Shown piece by piece: positions 19,114-28,951 of a stretch of DNA of 64,000 nt (the stretch's first letter is position 1; each line of letters opens with the position of its first letter). A program made the translations under genes and the position numbers. The notes beneath the pieces were generated by a model. The model ran no database searches. It worked only from the letters and a program-made list of their open reading frames with translations, and had not been told where the DNA came from. The stretch covers positions 1-64,000 of the forward strand of contig JAJFFO010000008.1 of assembly GCA_021776615.1 (NCBI GenBank), written 5' to 3'. Origin of the DNA: Robiginitomaculum sp. Its GTDB lineage: Bacteria; Pseudomonadota; Alphaproteobacteria; Caulobacterales; Maricaulaceae.

Positions 19114-19854
19114 CTAATTAACGCGGTTGGCTAATGTGTCATGGTGGGCGGCTAGCAATTCGCGCAAGTAAAAGCCAATGCTGGAACCATCTTCAAAGCC
19201 CGCATCTTTAGCAGCTTTTTCGGTTTGCTCATCACTGGCCCCGGACGGTTTGGCGAAGGCAACAATATCGGCATAAGCACCAATGGTGAAATTATCGACA
19301 TTGGTGCCCATATCGCCAACAAAAATTAAATTACCGCGCCGATTAGTGTCCTCAAGATAGCGGTTTTCCATTTCTCTTTGTTCATGCAATTTGTGTTTAA
19401 GGCCGGGCGCGGCGTCAAACATTTCAATATGGAAAAATTTCATATCCTTGGTGTAACCATCGACAAATTCTGCTGACGGGCCGTAGGCAAACAATTCATC
19501 GCGATAGGCAATGCGGCCATCAAGCGCCGCCAGCGGATCGTCGAAGGCCGTGGCGGCCGCCTCGGCGGCCAGCCGTTCGGCGGCGAAAAACGCGCTATAG
19601 CTGCCAATTGGTTCCAACAACATCAAATCCCATTGGTCGCCTTGGCTATGGCGCATAATGAGCGGCGCGGTGCGCCCGGCCATGGCATAAAAACCCTGGT
19701 CCTCAAGGCTGCGCAAATCTGCAATCATGGCTTTTAATTCCCCCGGTGCGGCGCGCATGGTGGTGGTTAGCCACAAGGTATCGCGAGGTGGTTCCGCAGC
19801 CTTGGCAGCAAAACCGGTGAGTACAAGCAATAGGGTCAGCAAGAAGGGGCGCAT
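19114..19854 (-). CDS. Secreted protein of unknown function
   Basis: 246 residues with a clear Sec signal peptide (FLLTLLLVLTGFAAKA, cleavage near residue 20). The mature part has two similar halves around LWLTTTMRAAPGELKAMIADLRS and MKFFHIEMFDAAPGLKHKLHEQREM. Each reads beta strand then helix and would fit tandem ferredoxin-like (dimeric alpha-beta barrel) modules. I do not recognise a named family. Probably periplasmic. It is upstream of the epimerase-like gene on the same strand. Confidence 0.75.
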   Translation of the reverse strand: MRPFLLTLLLVLTGFAAKAAEPPRDTLWLTTTMRAAPGELKAMIADLRSLEDQGFYAMAGRTAPLIMRHSQGDQWDLMLLEPIGSYSAFFAAERLAAEAAATAFDDPLAALDGRIAYRDELFAYGPSAEFVDGYTKDMKFFHIEMFDAAPGLKHKLHEQREMENRYLEDTNRRGNLIFVGDMGTNVDNFTIGAYADIVAFAKPSGASDEQTEKAAKDAGFEDGSSIGFYLRELLAAHHDTLANRVN

Positions 19855-20096
19855 GGTAATTCCTCAAATCATGATTGTCGTACCCCACCATGGGTCTTGC
19901 CCCCTGAATTGGCAAGCATGATCTGAATGCCCCCAGAGTTGTTGGCAGGGTCGTTGGCCGGCTAGCTTTGCTTTAGTGTGCGATCACATAAATATTTTTC
20001 AAACAATTTGTTGCGCAAAATTAATTATTATGACGTGGGAAAACCTACTAATCATGAAACTTATCAATGCGTTTAATTGCGAAGAGGTAGATTAGG

Positions 20097-20789
20097 ATGC
20101 GTTTGAAGACCATTACCGGAATATCGCTCTCGGGGCTTGGCGCTTTGCTGATCGCTGGATGTGTAGATCTGAATGCCTGGGCACAATCAGATGCAAATGC
20201 AAACAAGGCGGCGGACCAGAGCATGAGCTTTTTTCTGACCAGTGTCGGCCCCGGTGATGGTGCCAATCTTGGTGGTTTGAACGGTGCCGACGCCCATTGT
20301 GGTACGCTGGCCAGTGCCGCTGGCACCACTGGTAAAACTTGGCGTGCCTATCTGAGCACCACCGGACAAGGCGGCGTCAATGCCATGGACCGGATTGGCA
20401 CTGGCCCATGGTTTAATGCCAATGGCGAACAAGTTGCCTCTAGTGTGGAAAACTTATTGTCAGACGACAACAATCTGACAAAGACGGCTTCAATTTCTGA
20501 AACTGGCGCCATAATTAGCGGGAACGGCGACTACCCCAACCGTAACCGTCACGATATTTTAACCGGCACTATGCTGAACGGGGCCGCCTCTACAGATAGC
20601 GAGGATAGCACCTGTTCAAACTGGACCAGCAATGGTGAAGGCAGTGCGCTCGTCGGTCATCATGACCGGTCTGGCGGCGGGCCAAACCCAACCTCATGGA
20701 GCACTGCACACGGCTCACGCGGCTGTAGTCAGGAAAACTTGCAAAGTTCGGGCGGAGACGGGCTTTTCTATTGCTTTGCGGTCAAATAA
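20097..20789 (+). CDS. Lectin-like (C-type lectin/endostatin-type fold) lipoprotein
   Basis: 230 residues. The signal peptide ends with LIAGC (Cys22), a lipobox. The mature domain has MSFFLTSVGPGDGANLGGLNGADAHC, then WRAYLST and RIGTGPWFNANG, and later CSNWTS and a final GLFYCFAVK. This C-W-C layout matches the small C-type lectin/endostatin-like domains of exported bacterial proteins, including the DUF1554-like group. It is probably on the cell surface or outer membrane. Ligand unknown. It is flanked by unrelated minus-strand genes and likely transcribed alone; the upstream region is AT-rich. Confidence 0.7.
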   Translation: MRLKTITGISLSGLGALLIAGCVDLNAWAQSDANANKAADQSMSFFLTSVGPGDGANLGGLNGADAHCGTLASAAGTTGKTWRAYLSTTGQGGVNAMDRIGTGPWFNANGEQVASSVENLLSDDNNLTKTASISETGAIISGNGDYPNRNRHDILTGTMLNGAASTDSEDSTCSNWTSNGEGSALVGHHDRSGGGPNPTSWSTAHGSRGCSQENLQSSGGDGLFYCFAVK

Positions 20790-20820
20790 GCGGGTTGGCT
20801 TTTAGGTCATCCACAAAGTT

Positions 20821-22362
20821 TTATTTCTCTTTCAGCAATTTCGCGGCGCTGACATAGTCGATCTTGCCAGAGCCCAATACCGGAATCGTCTCGGCAAACT
20901 GAATTTTCTTGGGCACTGCAAGTTCGGGCACACCGTGGGATTGTGCCCATGCCAACAAGTCGGCGCGGTCGGCGTCAGCATAATCAGAAATCAGAATAAT
21001 CTGTTCGCCCTTTTTATCGTCGGCAATGGTGATGGCCACGTGTTGATTGTCCGGCCATACGGCGGTGGCGCAATTCTCGACCACGGCCAAGGACACCATT
21101 TCGCCGCCAATTTTGGCAAACCTTTTGGCCCGGCCACGAATGGCAATATAGCCATCCTTGTCGATCTCGACGATATCGCCGGTATCGTGCCATTCTTCGG
21201 GCAAAGGGATAATCTCGCCCGGATGTTCGGGCGTCAGATAGCCTTGCATGACATTGGGGCCACGAACAAAAAGCCTGCCGCCTTTTTCAATGCCGGGGAC
21301 TGGCTCAAGCCGTGATTCCATACCCGGTAATAACCGCCCCACCGTACCAAAATGATTGTCGTCCGGCGTGTTCACAGCGACGACGGGGGAGGCTTCGGTA
21401 ACCCCATAGCCTTCGAGCACGGTCAGGCCGTATTTTTTCTTGACTGCAGCCCGGGTTTCATCGCGCACGCGCTCGGCCCCGCAAACGGCAAAACGCAGGC
21501 CATCCATATCGCCTTGATTGCCCGCGCGGGCATAGCGATTAAGGAAGGTGTCGGTGGCAAAAAGAATAGTCGCCCCGGTGGTGCGTACCCGCTCAGGGAT
21601 GATTTTGACATGCAAAGGCGAGGGGTAAAGCGCCGCTTTCATGCCGCTGAATAATGGCAACAAAACCCCGCCGGTAAGACCAAAGCAATGAAAGGTGGGC
21701 AGGGGGTTAAACACGACGTCGGTCGTGCGCAAATCAATATGGGCGCGTACCTGTTCGCAATTGGCAACCACATTGCCATGGCTAAGAACTGCGCCCTTTG
21801 GGTCGCCTTCGGTGCCGGAGGTAAAGAGAATGACGCCCGGCGAGGTGTGGGCCGGATGGGCGCGAAACAGAAACGGGCAAAGCGGACCCAATGCCGCTGC
21901 GACTTTATCAACAGGGCCAAGAGCTTCGCGCACATCTTCCAGATAGACCATGTCGACTTCGGCCTGTAATTCTTCTTCCAGCTTTTCCAGCTTGGCCACA
22001 GAAATGAAACGGCGTGCGGTAATCACGGTTTTGATGTTGGCAACATTAAAGGCAGATTTTAAATTGCGCGAACCAGCGGTGAAATTGAGCATTGCCGGGA
22101 CGCGGCCATAGGCCAATAGCGCAAAAAACGCGAGCACTGACCCGGCACCGGTTGGCAGCAATATCCCGACATTCTCGCCAGCCTTGGTATGGCGGCGAAG
22201 GGCGCTGCCAAGCGCAAAGGCGGCGCGAACAATTTCGGTATAGGAGAAGGTACGGTCATCCGCATCAACAATGGCGATGGTTTTGCCGCCAAATTGACGT
22301 CTGGCGCGCAACAACGCCGCGAATATGGATTTGTGCGCTTTTCGTGGGCGATACTGAGACAT
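20821..22362 (-). CDS. AMP-dependent acyl-CoA/acyl-ACP synthetase-like protein
   Basis: 513 residues of the ANL superfamily. The P-loop is FTSGTEGDPKGAVLSHGN near residue 180, the adenylate motif is EGYGVTEASPVVA, the hinge is DTGDIVEIDKDGYIAIRGRAKRFAKIGGEMVSLA, and the C-terminal Lys is in LGSGKIDY. SxKIGGEMVS and PLPTFHCFGLTGG are characteristic of the acyl-ACP synthetase part of Aas, which re-acylates lysophospholipid, rather than of acetyl-CoA synthetase. No acyltransferase domain is fused here. It probably acts at the inner membrane on fatty acids. Confidence 0.82.
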   Translation of the reverse strand: MSQYRPRKAHKSIFAALLRARRQFGGKTIAIVDADDRTFSYTEIVRAAFALGSALRRHTKAGENVGILLPTGAGSVLAFFALLAYGRVPAMLNFTAGSRNLKSAFNVANIKTVITARRFISVAKLEKLEEELQAEVDMVYLEDVREALGPVDKVAAALGPLCPFLFRAHPAHTSPGVILFTSGTEGDPKGAVLSHGNVVANCEQVRAHIDLRTTDVVFNPLPTFHCFGLTGGVLLPLFSGMKAALYPSPLHVKIIPERVRTTGATILFATDTFLNRYARAGNQGDMDGLRFAVCGAERVRDETRAAVKKKYGLTVLEGYGVTEASPVVAVNTPDDNHFGTVGRLLPGMESRLEPVPGIEKGGRLFVRGPNVMQGYLTPEHPGEIIPLPEEWHDTGDIVEIDKDGYIAIRGRAKRFAKIGGEMVSLAVVENCATAVWPDNQHVAITIADDKKGEQIILISDYADADRADLLAWAQSHGVPELAVPKKIQFAETIPVLGSGKIDYVSAAKLLKEK

Positions 22363-22600
22363 GCTTCCCCGATTATCTTGCCAGCTTAGTGCCGGACTTA
22401 TCTTTATCTGGGGACTTTATCGCCATACGCACGCTTTGAAAACCCGCTGTGTCTTTTCCCGGTTTGGCGCTTATTTGCTCGAGGTTTGAAGCCGCGCTGC
22501 CCGCCACGTTACCAACATGAAATATCATTAAGGTTTTTGTCGCTGGTCTTCGCAGGCAAGTCTTGATAGAACCGTTTCCATAAATCGGGAGGGTTTTTGA

Positions 22601-25000
22601 ATGAAACGCATAATAGGCGCTGTTGCGCTATTTTCTATGTTTTCGACGCCTTTGCTTGCTGACGTTGTCAAGCAAACTAAAGGATCGTTCGAAGATAAAT
22701 TTCGTCAACTGGAAGACGAAGATTGGCCAACACCAAATGGTGTTCGCTCGGCAACCGGGGCGCCCGGCCAGGATTATTGGCAGCAGCAAGCCGATTATGT
22801 GATCAAAATTGCGCTGGATGAAGACAAACGTCGCCTTTCCGGCAGTTCGGAGATTATTTATACCAATAATTCCCCAGAAAGCCTGTCGTTTTTGTGGGTG
22901 CAAATGGATCAGAATCGTTTTCGTGCTGATTCGCTCGCCGAGATGTCTTCAACCACCAATCCATCAAACAGAATTTCCTATAATGCCGTTCGCCGTGCCA
23001 TGCGCATGGAAACCTTCAAAGGCGGCTTTGATGTTTCCGGCGTAACCGACGGCAATGGCGGGGCCTTGCCTCATAAGGTTGTTGATACCTTGATGCGTGT
23101 TGATCTGCCGACGCCATTGGCACCGGGCGAAACCACCCGCGTGCGCATTGGCTATGCCTATAATATTGTAGAGCAGCGTGTCATTGGTGGCCGCGGCGGC
23201 TATGAGTGCTTCACCAAAGAAGATGAAGACGGCAATTGCATTTTTGAGATTGCCCAATGGTTCCCGCGTATTTCCGTGTTTTCTGACTATGAAGGCTGGC
23301 ACAATAAAGCGTTTATGGGTCGCGGCGAGTTCACTCTCGAATTTGGCGATTATGATGTCGAAATAACGGTTCCTGCTGATCTCATTGTTGGTTCAACCGG
23401 CGTGCTTACTAATCCCGAAGAGGTAATGAGCGCCACACAGCGCGAGCGTTTTGAAACCGCCCGCACCGCCAAAGCGCCGGTTTTCATTGTCACCCCTGCC
23501 GAGGCAAAAGCTGCGGAAAAAGCCAAAGCCAAGGGCACCAAGACATGGAAATTTAAAGCCGAAGATGTTCGTGATTTCGCCTGGGCCGCTTCTCGGAAAT
23601 TTATCTGGGATGCGCAAGGCGTGAATTTGAATATGGAAGGTTCACCAGACACCATTATGGCCATGTCTTTCTACCCGAAAGAAGCTGAGCCACTTTGGTC
23701 GTCTTATTCTACCAAATCCATCATTCACACACTGGATGTTTATTCGCGCTTCACCACGCCCTATCCGTGGCCGGCAGCGATTTCGGTCAATGGTCCGGTC
23801 GGTGGCATGGAATACCCGATGATCACCTTTAATGGCCCACGGCCGACCAAGGATGATGACGGCAATCTGACCTATTCACGGCGTACCAAATACGGCCTTA
23901 TCGGGGTGATTATCCACGAAATCGGTCATGGCTTTTTCCCGATGATGGTCAATTCAGATGAGCGTCAATGGACCTGGATGGATGAAGGCTTGAATACCTT
24001 CACGCAATTCCTGGCCGAAAGTGAATGGGAAGATGAATATCCGTCCCGCCGCGGCGATGCGAAAAACATTGCGGGTTATATGAAGTCACAACGCCAAGTG
24101 CCGATCATGACCAATTCGGAATCGATTTTGCAATTTGGTAATAACGCCTATGCCAAGCCAGCAACGGCATTGAACATTTTGCGCGAAACCATTTTGGGCC
24201 GTGAATTATTTGATAAAGCCTTCGCAACCTATGCAGATCGCTGGCGCTTCAAACGCCCGACTCCCTATGATTTCTTCCGCACCATGGAAGAAGTTTCCGG
24301 TGTTGATCTCGATTGGTTCTGGCGCGGCTGGTTCTACTCAACCGACCATGTGGACATTTCCCTCGACAACATTGTGAAAGGGACCATCAACACCACAGAC
24401 CCTGATGTTGAAGCGGCTTATGCCCGTGCCAAGGAAAAATCAGATCCAGGTTCGCTTTCTCGTATGCGTAATGCCGATATTGAAAAATGGGCAGATCGCG
24501 ATCCTTCGGTTATTGATTTTTACAATAAGAATGACCGGCACACGGTCTCTGACGGTCAGCGCAAGAAGTATAAGAAAGGCTTCGAAAAGGCTGAACAGTG
24601 GGAGAAGGACGTCCTGACCAGCAAAGATAATTTCTATTTGCTGACATTCTCCAATAAGGGTGGTTTGGTCATGCCGATCTTGCTCGAGCTGACTTATGCC
24701 GACGGCAGCAAGGAGACCATTAACTACCCGGCCGAAGTTTGGAAGAACAATCCCAATACCGTCACCACACGGGTGATGCGTGAGAAGGAATTAGTTTCCG
24801 CTACGGTCGATCCAAGATGGGAAACTGCTGATGTTGATGTGGAAAACAACACTTTTCCACCCAAAATCGCGCCTTCGCGTCTCGAAGCGTTTAAACGCAA
24901 ACCTTCAAAAAGCCTCATGCAACGCATGGAAATGGCCGTGGACGAGGATAATTTAACGCCACACAAAGCCAAGAAGAGCAAGAAGGACAAAAAAGACTGA
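22601..25000 (+). CDS. M1 family zinc metallopeptidase
   Basis: 799 residues with a signal peptide (VALFSMFSTPLLA). The substrate-binding GGMEYPM motif is at 401-407, equivalent to GAMEN. The zinc site is H439EIGH443 with Glu462 in MDEGLNTF, so it looks active. The last 30 residues are Lys-rich (KAKKSKKDKKD). M1 enzymes remove N-terminal residues from peptides; this exported type is likely periplasmic or membrane-bound. The ribosome site is GGGAGG. It overlaps the DUF6702-like gene by one base, and the two often travel together, which suggests a functional pair. Confidence 0.93.
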   Translation: MKRIIGAVALFSMFSTPLLADVVKQTKGSFEDKFRQLEDEDWPTPNGVRSATGAPGQDYWQQQADYVIKIALDEDKRRLSGSSEIIYTNNSPESLSFLWVQMDQNRFRADSLAEMSSTTNPSNRISYNAVRRAMRMETFKGGFDVSGVTDGNGGALPHKVVDTLMRVDLPTPLAPGETTRVRIGYAYNIVEQRVIGGRGGYECFTKEDEDGNCIFEIAQWFPRISVFSDYEGWHNKAFMGRGEFTLEFGDYDVEITVPADLIVGSTGVLTNPEEVMSATQRERFETARTAKAPVFIVTPAEAKAAEKAKAKGTKTWKFKAEDVRDFAWAASRKFIWDAQGVNLNMEGSPDTIMAMSFYPKEAEPLWSSYSTKSIIHTLDVYSRFTTPYPWPAAISVNGPVGGMEYPMITFNGPRPTKDDDGNLTYSRRTKYGLIGVIIHEIGHGFFPMMVNSDERQWTWMDEGLNTFTQFLAESEWEDEYPSRRGDAKNIAGYMKSQRQVPIMTNSESILQFGNNAYAKPATALNILRETILGRELFDKAFATYADRWRFKRPTPYDFFRTMEEVSGVDLDWFWRGWFYSTDHVDISLDNIVKGTINTTDPDVEAAYARAKEKSDPGSLSRMRNADIEKWADRDPSVIDFYNKNDRHTVSDGQRKKYKKGFEKAEQWEKDVLTSKDNFYLLTFSNKGGLVMPILLELTYADGSKETINYPAEVWKNNPNTVTTRVMREKELVSATVDPRWETADVDVENNTFPPKIAPSRLEAFKRKPSKSLMQRMEMAVDEDNLTPHKAKKSKKDKKD

Positions 25001-25554
25001 TGCATTTCGGTTCAGTTGAGAGGGCGCCAGAGCATAAGCTTTGGCGCCTTCACCTTTTTTTGGGTCTGGTTTCGCTGATTTTATTGATCGGCTGGAGCAG
25101 TGTCGCTGCCGCGCACCGCGCTCATGCTGGTCTTACCGAGATAGAGCGCAGTCGCAGCAATACCGAATTTGAAATTATCCACCGGGTTTTTGCCCACGAC
25201 CTCGAGCCGTATTTATTTGGTGAGAATAATGGGGTGTGGGAAGAACAGCTCGAAGATGTCAAAAAAATTGGTACTTATGTAGAGGCCCATTTTGCACTGG
25301 TGGTAGACGGCGAAGCGTTGCCGACGACCTATATTGGCGCGGAAACCGATGGGGAGTTTATCTTCATATATTTCACCACCCCCATCCCAGACGACCTACC
25401 CAGTTTTGATGTGTACAATGCCCTGCTGACCAATATTAAGGATGATCAGCTGAATTTGGTAAATTTGACCTTGGACGGCGAAACCCAGAGCCATTATTTT
25501 CAATTTGGCGAACAGCCCAAGACATTCGTGATGAAAACGTCAGGCGCTGACTGA
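25000..25554 (+). CDS. DUF6702-like membrane-anchored/secreted protein
   Basis: 184 residues. An N-terminal hydrophobic stretch (LFLGLVSLILLIGWSSVAAA) is followed by a conserved AHRAHAGLTEIERSRSNTEFEIIHRVFAHDLE block that marks this uncharacterised family. The remainder is beta-rich and ends before FQFGEQPKTF. ATG overlaps the M1 peptidase stop (TGATG), so it is translationally coupled to it. I infer a periplasmic partner of that peptidase. No enzymatic motif is visible. Confidence 0.8.
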   Translation: MHFGSVERAPEHKLWRLHLFLGLVSLILLIGWSSVAAAHRAHAGLTEIERSRSNTEFEIIHRVFAHDLEPYLFGENNGVWEEQLEDVKKIGTYVEAHFALVVDGEALPTTYIGAETDGEFIFIYFTTPIPDDLPSFDVYNALLTNIKDDQLNLVNLTLDGETQSHYFQFGEQPKTFVMKTSGAD

Positions 25555-25600
25555 TTTCTCACCCTTGCCTGAAACAAAATAAGAGGTCATTTTGCGCCTC

Positions 25601-26596
25601 ATGGCCACATTAATCGACAAAACGCAAAAGCCCCAAACCCACCGCCATCCGGAAAAGCGAAATCGCCCGGATAGCCCGATGCAACGTAAACCCGATTGGA
25701 TCAGGGTTAGAGCGCCCATGGGTAAAGGGTATTTGGAAACGCGCAAAATCGTACATGAAAAAGGCCTGTTCACGGTCTGCGAGGAGGCGGCTTGCCCCAA
25801 TATTGGCGAATGTTGGGAAAAGAAGCACGCCACCTTGATGATTATGGGCGATACCTGCACCCGCGCGTGTGCGTTTTGCAATGTAAAGACTGGCCGTCCG
25901 GCAGCTTTAGACCCTAATGAGCCGCAAAATGCTGCCAAAGCCGTGGTCGAGATGGGCCTGAACCATGTGGTGATTACCTCGGTCGATCGTGATGATCTGG
26001 ACGATGGCGGGGCGGCGCATTTCGCCCAAACCGTAAGCGCCATTCGCGCTGCCGCATCGAGCACCACGATTGAGATTTTAACCCCCGATTTTTTGCGCAA
26101 AGGCAATGCGGCAGATCAGGTTATAGACGCACAGCCAGACGTGTTTAACCACAATTTGGAGACCGTACCGCGGCTTTATCTCTCCATCCGCCCTGGAGCG
26201 CGCTATTTTCATTCCTTGCGGCTGCTGCAAAGTGTCAAAGAGCGTGACCCGGAGCAATTCACCAAATCCGGCCTGATGGTTGGCCTTGGGGAAAGCCGCG
26301 AAGAAGTGATGCAGGTGATGGACGATATGCGTTCCGCCAATGTGGATTTCCTCACCATCGGCCAGTATTTACAGCCAACCCGCAAGCACGCGCCGGTGGA
26401 GCGTTTTGTGACGCCGGAAGAGTTTACAAACTACGAAACGCTGGCCCGCGCCAAAGGATTTTTGATGGTTTCGGCCTCGCCCTTGACCCGCTCCAGCCAT
26501 CATGCGGGCGAAGATTTTGCCCGACTGCAGGAAGCGCGAGCGCAATTGCGCCTCAAGGCTGGCAAAAACACACAAAAGCCCAAAACCCTTGGCTGA
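25601..26596 (+). CDS. lipA: Lipoyl synthase LipA
   Basis: 331 residues. LipA is a radical-SAM enzyme that inserts two sulfurs into octanoyl-E2/GcvH. The auxiliary cluster is Cys60-x4-Cys65-x5-Cys71 and the SAM cluster is Cys86-x3-Cys90-x2-Cys93 (CTRACAFC), all present. The terminal SSHHAGEDF with RSS is also conserved. ATG 25601 matches family starts (MATLID then RHPEK and RKPDW). A TTG at 25592 sits closer to the AGAGG site and cannot be excluded. It overlaps the RatA-type gene by 8 bp. Confidence 0.96.
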   Translation: MATLIDKTQKPQTHRHPEKRNRPDSPMQRKPDWIRVRAPMGKGYLETRKIVHEKGLFTVCEEAACPNIGECWEKKHATLMIMGDTCTRACAFCNVKTGRPAALDPNEPQNAAKAVVEMGLNHVVITSVDRDDLDDGGAAHFAQTVSAIRAAASSTTIEILTPDFLRKGNAADQVIDAQPDVFNHNLETVPRLYLSIRPGARYFHSLRLLQSVKERDPEQFTKSGLMVGLGESREEVMQVMDDMRSANVDFLTIGQYLQPTRKHAPVERFVTPEEFTNYETLARAKGFLMVSASPLTRSSHHAGEDFARLQEARAQLRLKAGKNTQKPKTLG

Positions 26597-27095
26597 ACAT
26601 CATATCTGGCAACGGGTGAAATTTGCACCGGACGACGTGTTCACCTTGGCGTCTGATGTGGAAGATTATCCAAATTTTATAAAATTTATCAACGCTATCC
26701 GCATACAAAGTGATGTGATTGACGGCGATGTACGGATGCTTTTGGCGGAAGTGCGGGTGCGCTATAAATTCATTCGCGAGCGGTTTTCCACCCATGTGGC
26801 TTTAAACCCGATTGCCCGTACACTGGCGACCAAATTGGCCCGTGGTCCGTTTCGATCGTTGAGTAATCGGTGGGTTATTCATCCGCTTGATGATGGATCA
26901 TCGTTGATAGAATTTATTGTTGCCTATGAATTTAACGTGCCGTTTTTGGGGCAGTTTTTAGCGGCACGTGAAGATAAAGCCGCGCATTTCATCATCAACG
27001 CGTTTGAAGGCCGGGCTGCCGAGCGCTTTAGCGGCGTTGGCGGCGATGAACAGGCGGTGCAGGCGCAAATTGCCTCAATCAAAGGCCTCAATTAG
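26589..27095 (+). CDS. Coq10/RatA-type START-like protein
   Basis: 168 residues with a START-like lipid-binding fold: [31 protein letters not shown] opens it, and [11 protein letters not shown]-like and [12 protein letters not shown] end it. Coq10 homologues bind ubiquinone intermediates and support respiration. E. coli RatA was described as a toxin that blocks 70S assembly, but the alphaproteobacterial form next to lipA is more likely Coq10-like. No ATG is suitably placed: TTG 26589, overlapping the lipA stop, gives the family N-terminus. The 3' end overlaps the convergent cinA-like gene by 21 bp. Confidence 0.85.
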   Translation: MAEHHIWQRVKFAPDDVFTLASDVEDYPNFIKFINAIRIQSDVIDGDVRMLLAEVRVRYKFIRERFSTHVALNPIARTLATKLARGPFRSLSNRWVIHPLDDGSSLIEFIVAYEFNVPFLGQFLAAREDKAAHFIINAFEGRAAERFSGVGGDEQAVQAQIASIKGLN

Positions 27096-27566
27096 CATCT
27101 TCAAAGCAGCGCTAACGCTCTGCGCGCGCACCTCGGCGCGGCCCAAATCACCAAATTGACAGGTTAATATGCGGGTTTTAGCGCCAATGCGGGCGCAGGC
27201 AAAGCATACGGTGCCAATGGGCTTGTCGGGCATGCCGCCAGTTGGTCCGGCGATGCCGGTCAGGGCCAGGGAAACGGTCGCATTGGAATGGGCGAGGGCA
27301 CCTTCGGCCATCAATTCGGCCACCTGTTCACTCACCGCGCCGTGTTCGACCAGAATGCTTTGCGGCACGCCCAAAAGCGATGATTTTGCTTTATAGGAAT
27401 AGGTGGAAAACCCGCAATCGAACACATCGGATGAGCCGCCAATGGCGGTTAAAGCGGCGCTAACCAGCCCGCCAGTGCAGCTTTCCGCCGTACTGATCAT
27501 CGCCTGATTATCGCGCGCCTTTTGCAAAGCCGCTTGCGCAAGCTCTAATATATCAGCAGAAAACAT
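27075..27566 (-). CDS. CinA family protein, nicotinamide-nucleotide amidase
   Basis: 163 residues corresponding only to the C-terminal domain of CinA (PncC). It hydrolyses nicotinamide mononucleotide to nicotinate mononucleotide plus ammonia in NAD recycling. The motifs are STAESCTGGLVSAALTAIGGSSDVFDCGFSTYSYKAKSSLLGV and LTGIAGPTGGMPDKPIGTVCFA. Single-domain forms like this are standard in Alphaproteobacteria. It is convergent with the RatA-type gene, with overlapping stop regions. A purine-pyrimidine hairpin (27674-27698) lies between it and ispDF. Confidence 0.92.
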   Translation of the reverse strand: MFSADILELAQAALQKARDNQAMISTAESCTGGLVSAALTAIGGSSDVFDCGFSTYSYKAKSSLLGVPQSILVEHGAVSEQVAELMAEGALAHSNATVSLALTGIAGPTGGMPDKPIGTVCFACARIGAKTRILTCQFGDLGRAEVRAQSVSAALKMLIEAFD

Positions 27567-27701
27567 ATGTCCCTCATACGATCCGAATGTGGCCGGACGT
27601 TAGCCGCGACAAAGCGCAATGTCGAGAAAGCCGCAGAAAACATTTCTGTGAGTAAAAGTGATTTTATAGCCTAGCGGTAGACTTCCTAGGAATACCGCCC
27701 T

Positions 27702-28871
27702 TTAAGGCTTTAATTGCACGCTGGCGGTGGCCAAAGCCGCCAGACCTTCGCCGCGACCAAGAAAGCCCAGTTTCTCCGTCGTGGTAGCTTTGATGCTGAC
27801 CCGCTCTATATCTAGTGCCAAGAGTTCCGCCAGCCGCCCGCGCATGGCCTCGCGGTGCGGCTTGATTTTGGGGCGTTCACACATGAGGGTCACATCAACA
27901 TGCAGCAATTTGGCGCCATTTTGTTTCAACAAAGCGTGGGCCGCGCTTAAAAAAAGCGATGATGACGCGCCTTTCCATTGCGGATCATCGGGCGGAAAAT
28001 GATCGCCAATATCACCAGCGGCAATGCTGCCCAGCAAAGCGTCGGTCAGGGCATGCAGGCCAGCATCGGCATCGGAATGGCCTTCCAGTGTGAGGTCGCC
28101 CTCAATGGCTATGCCGCACAACATCATGGTTGTACCCGCCACCAAACGATGCACATCAAATCCGGTGCCGGTAACGCAAACCGGCGTGGACGCAAAGGTA
28201 GGGGGGGAGCGCAATAGCCGTTCTGCGCGTTCAAGATCGCCGGGGCGGGTGATTTTAAAATTCTCGACCTCGCCTTCAATGATGGTGCACGGCAATTGCC
28301 CGCTTTGGGCCACGGCAATGTCATCGGCAAAGTCGGCAGTTGATGGCAGCTTGGTATAAATCTGATAAAGCGGTTTGAAGGGAAAAACCTGCGGCGTTTG
28401 CACCTGCGCCAAGCCGCTGCGCGCAACATCTTCTGCGGCTTGGTCGTGCTCAACGATTTTTTTCAGAGCGTCGCTGGGGGCGAGGCCCGGTGCCGCGCCA
28501 TTGGTGCTCGACGCGGCGGCAATCAGGCGACTGATCAGGTCGGCGCTGATAAACGGCCGCGCCGCATCATGGATCAGCACCAAATCTGGTGGATCATCGG
28601 CCAAGGCCGCCAATCCGGCGCGTACCGAGGCGGTGCGGCATTCGCCGCCAACATGGCTTTGCACGTCTAAACCGTGGGCAGCCATCGCGAAAAGCGGCGC
28701 GGCATCCTTGGCGATAATCGCATGGACGCTGTTTATCTGCGGGTGTTCACAAAATGTGTTTAGGGTGCGGCGAAACACCGGAATATCGCCAAGAGACTGA
28801 TATTGTTTGGGAATATCGCCGCCATGGCGAGTGCCGCTGCCCGCGCCAACCATTAGTACTGCACACTTCAT
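27702..28871 (-). CDS. ispDF: Bifunctional IspD/IspF enzyme of the MEP pathway
   Basis: 389 residues. The N-terminal half (1-225) is 2-C-methyl-D-erythritol 4-phosphate cytidylyltransferase: VGAGSGTRHGGDIPKQY and LIHDAARPFI. The C-terminal half (from about 230) is the 2,4-cyclodiphosphate synthase: GTGFDVHRL with its zinc Asp/His, then LEGHSDADAGLHALTDALLGS and TTEKLGFLGRGEG. The fusion is typical of Alphaproteobacteria and supplies isoprenoid precursors. It is divergent from dusB, with 80 bp between starts. Confidence 0.97.
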   Translation of the reverse strand: MKCAVLMVGAGSGTRHGGDIPKQYQSLGDIPVFRRTLNTFCEHPQINSVHAIIAKDAAPLFAMAAHGLDVQSHVGGECRTASVRAGLAALADDPPDLVLIHDAARPFISADLISRLIAAASSTNGAAPGLAPSDALKKIVEHDQAAEDVARSGLAQVQTPQVFPFKPLYQIYTKLPSTADFADDIAVAQSGQLPCTIIEGEVENFKITRPGDLERAERLLRSPPTFASTPVCVTGTGFDVHRLVAGTTMMLCGIAIEGDLTLEGHSDADAGLHALTDALLGSIAAGDIGDHFPPDDPQWKGASSSLFLSAAHALLKQNGAKLLHVDVTLMCERPKIKPHREAMRGRLAELLALDIERVSIKATTTEKLGFLGRGEGLAALATASVQLKP

Positions 28872-28951
28872 TGGCCAACTCCCTTTACAAACCGGTGATT
28901 TACCGCAATTTGTGCTTAAAATTTAGGCACACATAAAGACGCGCTCCTCGC

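Noticed and set aside
20821-22362. Assignment as full Aas (acyltransferase plus synthetase)
   Set aside because: No PlsC-type HxxxxD acyltransferase domain is present; only the ANL domain is.
27674-27698. Terminator after ispDF
   Set aside because: GCGGTA/TACCGC stem is present but no U-run follows on the minus strand, so not listed as a feature.
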